DNA of 21,173 bases, from NCBI GenBank assembly GCA_947378905.1, contig CANCLV010000015.1, positions 1 to 21,173 on the forward strand, written 5' to 3'. The stretch comes from Opitutia bacterium (GTDB lineage Bacteria > Verrucomicrobiota > Verrucomicrobiia > Opitutales > UBA953). The number at the start of each line of letters is the position of its first letter. Position 1 is the stretch's first letter. Positions 1 through 6,579 of the stretch are shown piece by piece. The translations under genes were made by a program, and so were the position numbers. The notes beneath the pieces were generated by a model. It made no database searches, was not told where the DNA came from, and saw only the letters and a list, made by a program, of their open reading frames with translations.

Positions 1-1083
1 TCTGATATTCAAGGCGAAGGCATCACCGACGCCCCAACGATGTCCCTCGCACGTGAAGCCTCCGCACTAGTTTCGCAAACCGTTCTCGAACATCTTTCTC
101 AAGCGGGTTTACGTTGCGCCATCACCAACGCCGTCCGCGCGACTAACGTTGGAGTCATCAAAGGAAAAAATCATCTCTTCACGGGCAAAGTCGAAAAAGT
201 AGATGTGGCGATTCTGAAAACAATGCTGTCGCAAGATATTTTACCGCTCGTCACGCCCATCGTCTGCGATCGCGAAGGCCAATCTTTACGGGTAAATAGT
301 GATCATTTAGCCATGGAGTTGGCATCAGCGATGGGTGCATCGAAACTCATCTACCTTACTCCTTTTGCCGGACTGCAAATTGATGGTCAGGTGAAAGTTA
401 ACCTACCCGAGGACGAACTGAAAAAAATCCTGAACGATAAGAAAATTAAGTTAGACCCACGGATCAGAAGTAAAGCCGTGCAAGCAGCTAAAGCTTTAGA
501 TGAAGACGTTCCTCGTGCTCATATTTTAGACGGCCGAGTTTTTGGCGGACTGCTCACCGAGATTTTCGATAAAGTAGGATTGGGCACCATGGTGCACGCC
601 AACGACTACGACCAAATCCGTCAGGCCAAAAAGAAAGACGCCCAAGCTCTTTACAATTTAGCAAAGCACGGAGCGAAGACCGACGCGTTAGTCGGACGTA
701 CACGTTTGCAAATTGAACAAACGATTCAGGAATTTTTCGTATACGAAATTGATGATAGTATCATCGGTTGTGCTGCTCTCCGTCCATACCCAGGCGGTAA
801 GTCCATGGAAGTTTGCGCTGTTTATGTTCAGCCCTTTTATCATGGCCGGGGTGTAGGCAAAAAGCTCGTAGAATACGCTAAATTAAGAGCCAAAAGCCTA
901 GGGGCAAAGAAACTCATCGCCCTCACGACACAAACACAGGGCTTCTTCCAATCAGCCTGTAACTTCGTGGTCGGATCGCAAAACGATTTACCTGCAGCTC
1001 GCAGAAAAGAACTTAAGCTTAGCGGTAGAAACTCTCAGGTCCTCCAGTTTAATCTTAAAAAATTAAACAACAGCGTACGCTAA
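1..1083 (+). CDS. argA: N-acetylglutamate synthase ArgA, 5'-truncated by the window edge
   Basis: ArgA makes N-acetylglutamate from glutamate and acetyl-CoA, the first step of arginine biosynthesis in the cytosol. The frame is open from base 1, so the true start lies upstream; the ATG at 40 is internal. Compared with E. coli ArgA as I remember it (443 residues), about 80 N-terminal residues are missing. What remains is the C-terminal part of an amino-acid-kinase fold (FTGKVEKVD, then a VNSDHLAMELASAMGA helix, then GVGLGTMV-type text before YDQIRQAKKKD), followed by a GNAT acetyltransferase domain with the acetyl-CoA loop HGRGVGKKL near base 842. The ending DLPAARRKELKLSGRNSQVL closely resembles the ArgA C-terminus (DLPESKKQLYNYQRKSKVL). 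The kinase-like plus GNAT order separates it from ArgB and from stand-alone GNAT proteins. It converges on the uracil-DNA glycosylase gene with only 2 bases between the stop codons and no terminator hairpin. Confidence 0.9.
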   Translation, partial: SDIQGEGITDAPTMSLAREASALVSQTVLEHLSQAGLRCAITNAVRATNVGVIKGKNHLFTGKVEKVDVAILKTMLSQDILPLVTPIVCDREGQSLRVNSDHLAMELASAMGASKLIYLTPFAGLQIDGQVKVNLPEDELKKILNDKKIKLDPRIRSKAVQAAKALDEDVPRAHILDGRVFGGLLTEIFDKVGLGTMVHANDYDQIRQAKKKDAQALYNLAKHGAKTDALVGRTRLQIEQTIQEFFVYEIDDSIIGCAALRPYPGGKSMEVCAVYVQPFYHGRGVGKKLVEYAKLRAKSLGAKKLIALTTQTQGFFQSACNFVVGSQNDLPAARRKELKLSGRNSQVLQFNLKKLNNSVR

Positions 1084-1085
1084 GT

Positions 1086-1982
1086 TTACGCACTTAAAAA
1101 GTAAGCCTTTTGTTTATCTGAGATAGGCATACCAAGTTTAGTCATGACCTGCATGAAGTCTTCCCAGACCAAACGCTTATTCGAAAGACTTGGACTGTGT
1201 AATAAATAGTTTGGATGCAGGGTCGGTAAAACTTCTAGACCATCCACCTTCTGCCACTGTCCACGAATTTGCATGATGGGCGTCGTGGAATGCGTGAGAG
1301 CACCAAAGGCCTGTGCGCCTACGGCCACGATAATTTGCGGTTTAATGATCTCAATTTGAGCCAATAAATACGGGCGATTAAAGGCGACCTCAGAGGCATT
1401 CGGTGGTCGCTTACCAAACGCTGTGGGCGGTTTGGGACGCCATGTCATTAAATTAGCAAAGTAACATTCTTTTTCAGTCAGACCCGTTGCTGAAATAATT
1501 TTACTTAATAATTCACCCGCTGGACCTACAAACGAACGATTGGCTTCTACTTCTTCTAGCGATGGAGCCTCGCCCACAAAGAAAACTTTAGCTACGTCTG
1601 AACCGCGACCGAATAGAGCCTTTTTACCTTCGAGATTTTTTTGTGTCACCTCACAGGCATCGATAGTTTTTTGTAACCAAAGTAATTGCTCCGCTTTTGT
1701 GCCGGAAGGTAATTTAATGACTGGCGGATTGGGCAACGGACTAGAAACAATAATCGTTCCCTCGTTTTTGGCGACTGGAGCGGCTGGGCGAATAACTGAC
1801 TTCGCGGCCGGCGCCACGGCAACCGGAGCCGTGGACTTAGGTGTAGCCATTGCAGCGTCACCGCCTGCAATTTCTTTTAAGAAGGCGACGCTCTCGTCGG
1901 AAACACTGACACGTTTTACCCCAGCAGCCTTCTGCCTATATAATTCTTCTAAGAGAGCATCGATGGCTTCAGCGGGATCCAT
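1086..1982 (-). CDS. Family-4-like uracil-DNA glycosylase lacking Fe-S cysteines
   Basis: Uracil-DNA glycosylases remove uracil from DNA to start base-excision repair. The 298-residue product has an N-terminal helix (1-40), an Ala/Pro-rich linker (about 45-95) and a family-4/SPO1-type UDG domain (about 97-285). Visible motifs are GEAP at 137-140 followed by RSFVGPAGELL, the ANLMTWRP strand at 176-183, IIVAVGAQAF at 217-226, and the loop HPNYLL at 256-261. Family 4 normally has four cysteines binding a 4Fe-4S cluster. Here only Cys110 and Cys173 exist; the usual KCRP is TWRP and the usual Cys before P.L is Asn202. The fold call rests on the motif order; activity is inferred. The start ATG shares one base with the stop of the upstream pterin dehydratase gene (TAATG), so the two are probably co-transcribed and translationally coupled. 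Its stop almost abuts that of argA. Confidence 0.82.
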   Translation of the reverse strand: MDPAEAIDALLEELYRQKAAGVKRVSVSDESVAFLKEIAGGDAAMATPKSTAPVAVAPAAKSVIRPAAPVAKNEGTIIVSSPLPNPPVIKLPSGTKAEQLLWLQKTIDACEVTQKNLEGKKALFGRGSDVAKVFFVGEAPSLEEVEANRSFVGPAGELLSKIISATGLTEKECYFANLMTWRPKPPTAFGKRPPNASEVAFNRPYLLAQIEIIKPQIIVAVGAQAFGALTHSTTPIMQIRGQWQKVDGLEVLPTLHPNYLLHSPSLSNKRLVWEDFMQVMTKLGMPISDKQKAYFLSA

Positions 1983-2281
1983 TAGGAGAGGAGGTTCTCA
2001 ATTGCCCGAGCTAAGACGATATCCTTCTGCGTGACTCGATTGGCCGCATCATGGGTGGTCAGTTTAAGGGTGACCCTATTGTAAATATTATGGATTTCGG
2101 GGTGATGGTTAAGCCTTTCGGCCTCAATACCCACTTTTACTAGGAAAGATAGGGCTTCTGAAAAATTCTTTAACTTAATATCCATCAACAACTTATCATC
2201 TTTATAGGTCCACATCTTAAGACCATTAAGAGCGAGCTTAATCTGATCTGAATCTAAGGGAGTGGACATCGAATTAGTCAT
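1982..2281 (-). CDS. phhB: Pterin-4a-carbinolamine dehydratase (PCD/DCoH family)
   Basis: PCD dehydrates 4a-hydroxytetrahydrobiopterin in pterin-cofactor recycling; in bacteria without phenylalanine hydroxylase its role is unclear, with molybdopterin or folate side reactions proposed. The 99-residue product matches the family size (about 95-110) and carries the signature NHHPE (58-62), then IYNRVTLKLTTHD (66-78) and VTQKDIVLA (83-91). The His pair and the His of TTHD are the conserved active-site residues. The usual GG before VT is replaced by AN, a small deviation. An alternative ATG gives MSTPLDSD, four residues shorter. It is the first gene of a two-gene minus-strand unit with the uracil-DNA glycosylase, overlapping it by one base. 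No phenylalanine hydroxylase gene is in the window, so the symbol is a family label. Confidence 0.88.
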   Translation of the reverse strand: MTNSMSTPLDSDQIKLALNGLKMWTYKDDKLLMDIKLKNFSEALSFLVKVGIEAERLNHHPEIHNIYNRVTLKLTTHDAANRVTQKDIVLARAIENLLS

Positions 2282-2516
2282 AAAAAATGGCCTTAAACTG
2301 TCAATGGTTTGCCTAAGGAATAGACCCTATTGTGAATAAACTTGCAGAAAGCCCCATAAGGAGTCTCTGTGTCGGTCAGGCTTGTTCTGAAAATAACCAA
2401 ACCAAGAACAATGCCCCGCAAGAATCCGGTGAGTTGACGGTCGCTAAGACGGCAAATCGAAATCCAAGAAGGAAACGGGGAATGCGGTGAAGGTCATACA
2501 ACAGAAAACAACATAT
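2282..2516 (+). other. Intergenic region / probable 5' leader of the RRM gene
   Basis: These 235 bases separate the divergent pterin dehydratase and RRM genes. I see no convincing open reading frame or tRNA. The notable content is a strong hairpin at 2379-2415 and a possible longer-range pairing of CCCCG (2414-2418) with CGGGG (2476-2480) just upstream of the RRM start. No -35/-10 pair was convincing on either strand. Confidence 0.5.
2379..2415 (+). promoter_or_regulatory. Stem-loop in the RRM gene leader
   Basis: GGC-TTGTTCT (2379-2388) pairs with AGAACAA-T-GCC (2405-2415), giving 7 continuous base pairs, a one-base bulge and 3 more pairs, around a 16-base A-rich loop (2389-2404). It has no T-run after it, so it is not an intrinsic terminator. 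It may be part of a structured 5' UTR controlling the RNA-binding protein gene, since such genes are often cold- or self-regulated. That role is inferred; the pairing is visible. Confidence 0.42.
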
Positions 2517-2966
2517 ATGGAAAATAAGTTATTCGTAGGCAACCTACCTTGGGCTGCTACTGAATCCGACATCCGCGCACATTTCTCCCAAGCGGGCGAA
2601 GTGGTGAGCGTGGAAGTAATGATGGATAAGTTCACAGGTCGTCCTCGTGGCTTCGCCTTCGTAACCATGGGCAATGCACAGCAAGCCCAGGATGCGATCG
2701 CTAAGACCGAGAACATCGACTTCATGGGTCGTCCCCTGAAGGTGAATGTTGCCCGTCCACGTGAAGAACGCCCTGCGGGCGGTGGCTTCGGTGGCGGCGA
2801 ACGTCGTGGCGGTTTCGGTGGTGGACGCGGCGGCTTCGGCGGCGGCGAACGTGGCGGACGCGGCGGCTTCGGCGGCGGCGAACGTCGTGGCGGCTTCGGC
2901 GGCGGTCGTGGTGGTTTCGGCGGCGATCGTGGCGGCTTCGGCGGCGGCGATCGTGGCGGTTACTAA
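2517..2966 (+). CDS. Glycine-rich RRM RNA-binding protein
   Basis: A single RRM domain protein of the bacterial/cyanobacterial glycine-rich type, expected to bind single-stranded RNA in the cytoplasm and often linked to cold response. From the ATG at 2517 it is 149 residues. RNP2 is LFVGNL (5-10) and RNP1 is RGFAFVTM (44-51), each with its aromatic RNA-contacting residues, and the domain ends near KVNVARPREE. The C-terminal 65 or so residues are an RGG/GGFGGG low-complexity tail with Arg, Asp and Glu spaced between glycines. The ATG at 2517 gives the standard family start MENKLFVGNLPW; an in-frame GTG at 2487 would add 10 residues but overlaps an ATG-CGG-TGA mini-ORF at 2482 and is less likely. 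No clear Shine-Dalgarno precedes 2517. A structured leader lies upstream and a perfect terminator follows at 2993, so it is probably a single-gene transcript. Confidence 0.9.
   Translation: MENKLFVGNLPWAATESDIRAHFSQAGEVVSVEVMMDKFTGRPRGFAFVTMGNAQQAQDAIAKTENIDFMGRPLKVNVARPREERPAGGGFGGGERRGGFGGGRGGFGGGERGGRGGFGGGERRGGFGGGRGGFGGDRGGFGGGDRGGY
2779..2960 (+). repeat. Degenerate tandem repeat coding for the GGFGGG/RGG tail
   Basis: Imperfect direct repeats of roughly 9-30 bases built on GGCGGCTTCGGCGGCGGCGAACGT run through the 3' end of the RRM gene and code for alternating GGFGGG and ERRGG, GRGG or DRGG units. Such repeats can expand or contract by slippage. The pattern also creates long spurious open frames on the other strand and in another forward frame. 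Confidence 0.82.
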
Positions 2967-2992
2967 ACCCCGGATTCAATGCTACACTCTTC

Positions 2993-3018
2993 GGGGCGCC
3001 TCTAGGCGCCCCTTTTTT
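2993..3018 (+). terminator. Intrinsic terminator of the RRM gene
   Basis: A perfect 8-bp stem GGGGCGCC / GGCGCCCC with a TCTA loop (3001-3004) is followed at once by six T residues (3013-3018). It begins 26 bases after the RRM stop codon. There is no matching A-run on its left side, so it should act mainly on plus-strand transcription. Confidence 0.93.
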
Positions 3019-3059
3019 GTGCTTAAATAAAATCGGTGATGAACTGTCCGCAGAAAAAC

Positions 3060-3470
3060 CTAAGCAGACTCTAATCCACCATCAGCTTTTAATCGACGGT
3101 AGTAACATCCTGAACGTGTTTTACCTTGTGCGTCTTTCGTGTGGCAGGCGCCCTTCCCGGCTGGACGTACTTTATACAAAATTGAATTCTGCTCACAGTT
3201 TACGCGGACTTCTAATAATTCTAAAAAGTCTCCCGACGTAAGTCCCTTAATCCAAAGTTCATTCCTAGAGGTACTCCAAAACGTTGCTTTCTTTTCTTTG
3301 AGTGCCGTTTTTAGAGCTAACTCATTAACGTAGCCCAAAATAAGGACCTCACCCGTTTGGGCGTCCTGGGCGATGGCGGGAATGACATCCTCCTGCCCTG
3401 AGGCAATTTTTCGGAGCTTTTTGAAGTCCAAACGCAGGGTTAACCCTTCTTCTAGTTCTTTATCGGACAT
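3060..3470 (-). CDS. hisI: Phosphoribosyl-AMP cyclohydrolase (HisI)
   Basis: HisI opens the purine ring of phosphoribosyl-AMP in histidine biosynthesis, in the cytosol. The 136-residue product shows the family order: VIPAIAQDAQTGEVLILGYVN (29-49), FWSTSRNELWIKGLTSGDFL (64-83), the metal region NCEQN (91-95), GACHTKD (107-113) and SGCYYRRL (120-127). Cys92, Cys109 and Cys122 fit the three zinc cysteines. The acidic motif, usually DCDxD and thought to bind magnesium, is NCEQN here. I chose the ATG at 3470 (MSDKELEEG) because it gives the usual stand-alone size; an upstream in-frame ATG at 3539 would add 23 residues with no family match. No HisE domain is fused and no other his gene is nearby. 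It is divergent from tkt with a 77-base gap. Confidence 0.88.
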   Translation of the reverse strand: MSDKELEEGLTLRLDFKKLRKIASGQEDVIPAIAQDAQTGEVLILGYVNELALKTALKEKKATFWSTSRNELWIKGLTSGDFLELLEVRVNCEQNSILYKVRPAGKGACHTKDAQGKTRSGCYYRRLKADGGLESA

Positions 3471-3490
3471 ATTTAAGATAAAGAAGATAC

Positions 3491-3518
3491 TTGGGCCTGC
3501 ATTCAAGGCTGGAATAAT
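3491..3518 (+). promoter_or_regulatory. Possible sigma-70-type promoter for tkt
   Basis: TTGGGC (3491-3496) and AATAAT (3513-3518) are 16 bases apart and lie 30 bases upstream of the tkt ATG. The -10 matches TATAAT at five of six positions; the -35 matches only TTG. The match is suggestive because of its position, but weak. Confidence 0.3.
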
Positions 3519-3547
3519 GGAGGCATTATCCTTACGCATACCGCACT

Positions 3548-5542
3548 ATGTCGCTCAATAATACAACCGACCTTTCCCGCGCCGCCACTGAGTCCCGAGG
3601 ACTTTCGATGGACGCCGTCGCCGCCTGTCACTCAGGACACCTCGGCCTTCCCTTAGGCTCCGCCGAAATCGGTGCTGTCCTCTACGGAAACTTTTTAAAA
3701 CATAACCCCGCCGAACCTCTTTGGATTAATCGCGATCGTTTCGTTCTCTCCGCAGGTCACGGTTCCATGTTCCTCTACAGCTGGTTACACCTCGCTGGTT
3801 TCGATCTCCCTCTCGAAGAAGTAAAAGCCTTCCGCAAACTTCATAGCAAAACTCCAGGTCACCCTGAGTTCGGTGAAACCGTAGGCGTCGAAGCAACTAC
3901 GGGTCCTCTCGGACAAGGCACCGGAAATATTGTCGGTATGGCTGTTGCCGCAAAAATGGCCGCTGCACATTTCAACACTCCTGAACACACCATCTTCAAT
4001 CACTTCATCGTCGGTCTCGCTGGTGATGGTTGCTTACAAGAAGGTATCTCTCACGAAGCCGCTTCATTCGCCGGTCGTTTCGGTCTCGATAACTTAATTA
4101 TGCTTTATGATTCCAATGACGTCACCTTGGATGCAATGGCTTCAAAAACACAGAATGAAGATACGGTTAAACGTTACGAAGCTGCTAATTGGGAAGTTTT
4201 CATGGTCAAACAAGGTAATGAATTAGCCCCTATTGCTGAAGCCCTCGACAAAGCACGTGCAAGCAAGAGCGGTAAGCCAAAACTTATCATCTGCAAAACG
4301 GTCATCGCTAAAGGTATCGCCGAAGTTCAAGGCACAGCCAAAGGTCACGGCGAAGCAGGCGTAAAATTTATCGATGCATCCCGTAAAGCACTCGGCTTAC
4401 CTGATGAAAAATTCTTCGTTTCACCTGAAACCAAAAAATTCTTCGCCGCTCGCAAAGTCACCCAAGCCGCCGAATACGCCCAATGGCAAAAAACTTTTGC
4501 TGCTTGGTCAGCTGCAAATCCAGCTAAAGCAGATTTACTCAAAAAAGCTCAAGCCGGTGATCATGGCGATGTGGCTTCCCTCCTCGCTGCAATTCCTGAA
4601 TTCGGCAAGAACGCACTGGCTACTCGTGTATCAGGTGAAACCTGTATCAATGCAGTCGCTAAAGCTTCTCCTCTTGTTCTCTCAGGTTCTGCCGACTTAC
4701 ACGGCTCAACCAAGAATTACATTAAGGATGTAGGTGATTTCGACATCGCAACACCCGCTGGTCGCAATCTCTACTTCGGTATTCGTGAACACGTGATGGG
4801 TGCGATTATCAACGGTATCGCTTACCACGGAATCTTCAAAGGATCAGGCGCAACCTTCCTGACTTTCTCCGATTATCTCCGTCCATCCATCCGCGTTGCT
4901 GCCTTAGCAAAACTTCAAGCATTCTACATCTTCACTCACGACTCCGTGGGCGTAGGTGAAGACGGACCTACCCACCAACCGGTTGAAACCGTTAGCGCCC
5001 TGCGTTGCATTCCTAATCTCGATGTGATGCGTCCAGCTGATGCCGAAGAAACCGCTGCTGCCTTCGCTCACGCAGTGGCTCGTCGCGATGGCCCCGTAGC
5101 TCTCATTCTCTCACGTCAAAACGTTCCATCACTCGACAGCATTCCTGTTTCGACCCGTCGCCAAGGCACACTCAAAGGTGCTTACATCGCACGCAAAGAA
5201 ACTGCTGCACTGACTCACATCCTCATCGGCACGGGTAGCGAACTCCAACTCGCTCTCGCCGCTGCTGAAGAATTAGGTGCGGGCGTTCGGGTTGTTTCGA
5301 TGCCATCCATGGAAGCCTTTGCTCGCCAACCTAAGGCCTACCAAGAAGAAGTTCTCCCTTCCAGCTGTGCTAAACGCGTCAGCATTGAAGCGGGCGTAAC
5401 CATCTCTTGGGGTCGCTATGTCGGCATCACCGGCAAAGCCCTCGGCACTGATCGCTTCGGCTTAAGCGCTCCTGGTGATATCGCCATGAAGGAATGTGGT
5501 ATGACCAAAGAAGCTGTAGTCGCTGCCGCGAAAGCACTCTAA
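3548..5542 (+). CDS. tkt: Transketolase
   Basis: Transketolase moves two-carbon units between sugar phosphates in the non-oxidative pentose phosphate pathway, using thiamine diphosphate and a divalent metal in the cytosol. The 664 residues match the usual length. The N-terminal domain has SGHLGLPLGSAE (29-40), SAGHGSMFLYSWLHLAGF (68-85), TTGPLGQGTGNIVGMAVA (117-134) and the ThDP/metal motif GDG (159-161) with YDSND (187-191). The pyrimidine-binding domain has GSADLHGSTKN, the catalytic-Glu segment FGIREHVMGA and HDSVGVGEDGPTHQPVE. The C-terminal domain starts near TALTHILIGTGSELQLA. Deviations from the E. coli type (GHLGLPLG for GHPGMPMG, DSN for DDN) look like lineage variants, since all key residues are present. 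A strong terminator follows 21 bases after the stop. Even use of C-ending and CGT codons suggests high expression. Confidence 0.95.
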   Translation: MSLNNTTDLSRAATESRGLSMDAVAACHSGHLGLPLGSAEIGAVLYGNFLKHNPAEPLWINRDRFVLSAGHGSMFLYSWLHLAGFDLPLEEVKAFRKLHSKTPGHPEFGETVGVEATTGPLGQGTGNIVGMAVAAKMAAAHFNTPEHTIFNHFIVGLAGDGCLQEGISHEAASFAGRFGLDNLIMLYDSNDVTLDAMASKTQNEDTVKRYEAANWEVFMVKQGNELAPIAEALDKARASKSGKPKLIICKTVIAKGIAEVQGTAKGHGEAGVKFIDASRKALGLPDEKFFVSPETKKFFAARKVTQAAEYAQWQKTFAAWSAANPAKADLLKKAQAGDHGDVASLLAAIPEFGKNALATRVSGETCINAVAKASPLVLSGSADLHGSTKNYIKDVGDFDIATPAGRNLYFGIREHVMGAIINGIAYHGIFKGSGATFLTFSDYLRPSIRVAALAKLQAFYIFTHDSVGVGEDGPTHQPVETVSALRCIPNLDVMRPADAEETAAAFAHAVARRDGPVALILSRQNVPSLDSIPVSTRRQGTLKGAYIARKETAALTHILIGTGSELQLALAAAEELGAGVRVVSMPSMEAFARQPKAYQEEVLPSSCAKRVSIEAGVTISWGRYVGITGKALGTDRFGLSAPGDIAMKECGMTKEAVVAAAKAL

Positions 5543-5563
5543 GTTCTAAACACAGTTCTAATA

Positions 5564-5599
5564 AAAAAGAACGAAGGCTCTCGAGTCTTCGTTCTTTTT
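5564..5599. terminator. Bidirectional intrinsic terminator between tkt and the convergent gene
   Basis: AAAAAGAACGAAG (5564-5576) pairs perfectly over 13 bp with CTTCGTTCTTTTT (5587-5599), with a 10-base loop. A-run and T-run flank the GC part, so it can terminate both strands. The stop codon of the minus-strand gene (5598-5600) overlaps the T-run, so on that strand the terminator begins directly at the stop codon. Confidence 0.9.
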
Positions 5600-6503
5600 A
5601 TTTAACGGCTTTTAAAGCACTCAGCGGTATCTTAAATAAGTCACCCTGCTCCGAGCTCACCAATAAATTCTGTGCGTCCAACCAAGCACAGCCTTCAATC
5701 TGCCAGGAAAGTAGCGGAGGAGATAAAGGTGCATAAGCCATCGGCCCATTAAAAATATTCTCACCCGTAAGCGGCAATGTAATCACCCAAACCGCTCGGT
5801 AGGTTAAAAGTGCCAAGCTCTTACCATCGGGAGAAACCGAAGCATCCGTGACCATACCCTTGGCATCGAATTGGGCGACCTTAGTTAATTGAGCGGGCTC
5901 ATTGGCTTTAGGAATATCGATGCGCCATAGCTCGGTGAGGGTGTCGCGGCGGTGTTTAGTTAAAAAATAAATATTACCTTTAATTTTAAATACTGACTCA
6001 CAGTCATGCTTTAATTCGGAGTCAGGAAATTCTTTTTGATCGGGCCAAATAAACGAAATCGTTTTAACCACGGTGACCTCAGGATTTTGCGCCGAAGGTT
6101 CTTTGAACAAATAGAGATTCAGCTGACGGCGGTTAGAGATGTTATTTCCGACATCAGCCACAACCATATTACCTTCCGCATCACCCGTGATTGCCTCCCA
6201 ATCATAATTCTTAGTCCCTTTTATCGCGATACCCTTAGTGCCCCAAGCCAGCGAACCATCACTGTGAATCGGAATAATTTCGGGTTTATTGCCTGAATCA
6301 GAAAGGGTCCAAAAGACTCCAGGGTTTTGCTGACTAGCCCACAGTGCTGAAGATTCAGGAACTAATTTTTTATCTACCTTCCCATAGGTTTGAAGCTGAA
6401 AGGCGTCCATTTCCTGAACTTCACGCACGACCAGAGGCAACTCACCTCCCTGCAGAGCGATAGCGAAGAAGAAGTGGATTAATCCTAACCGCATAAGAAT
6501 CAT
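5598..6503 (-). CDS. Secreted beta-propeller-like protein of unknown function
   Basis: The 301-residue product begins with a likely signal peptide (MILMRLGLIHFFFAIALQGGE; a second ATG at residue 4 is equally possible), so it is probably exported. The body has repeated beta-strand segments with propeller-style turns: GVFWTLSDSGNKPEI (62-76), DWEAITGDAEGNMVVADVGNN (101-121), DCESVFKIKGNIYFLTKHR and DASVSPDGKSLALLTYRAVWVI. The DWEAIT...DVGNN block resembles a set of uncharacterised secreted propeller proteins, distantly like SdiA-regulated or esterase-like phytase proteins. No catalytic residues can be assigned. It converges on tkt, with a shared terminator, and is divergent from ruvC across a 76-base AT-rich gap. 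Confidence 0.7.
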   Translation of the reverse strand: MILMRLGLIHFFFAIALQGGELPLVVREVQEMDAFQLQTYGKVDKKLVPESSALWASQQNPGVFWTLSDSGNKPEIIPIHSDGSLAWGTKGIAIKGTKNYDWEAITGDAEGNMVVADVGNNISNRRQLNLYLFKEPSAQNPEVTVVKTISFIWPDQKEFPDSELKHDCESVFKIKGNIYFLTKHRRDTLTELWRIDIPKANEPAQLTKVAQFDAKGMVTDASVSPDGKSLALLTYRAVWVITLPLTGENIFNGPMAYAPLSPPLLSWQIEGCAWLDAQNLLVSSEQGDLFKIPLSALKAVK

Positions 6504-6579
6504 AGTTTAAATAAAATCAAAATAAGCAACCATGAGAATTACCCTTTGCATTTAAAGTAATTAAATCTACACCTCACGT

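Noticed and set aside
1540..2034. 164-codon plus-strand frame opposite the UDG gene
   Set aside because: It has no family motifs, while the minus-strand frame there carries clear UDG motifs and an exact stop/start overlap with the next gene.
2414..2520. Possible cobalamin or other known riboswitch before the RRM gene
   Set aside because: Some short blocks look similar (GGTGA..., GGGGAA), but the order of conserved boxes does not match any riboswitch I know.
2722..3030. Arg/His-rich frame on the minus strand (2722-2979) and Ala/Val-rich frame on the plus strand (2746-3030) over the RRM gene tail
   Set aside because: Both are products of reading the GGC-rich glycine repeat in other frames. 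The RRM frame has a recognised domain and explains the sequence.
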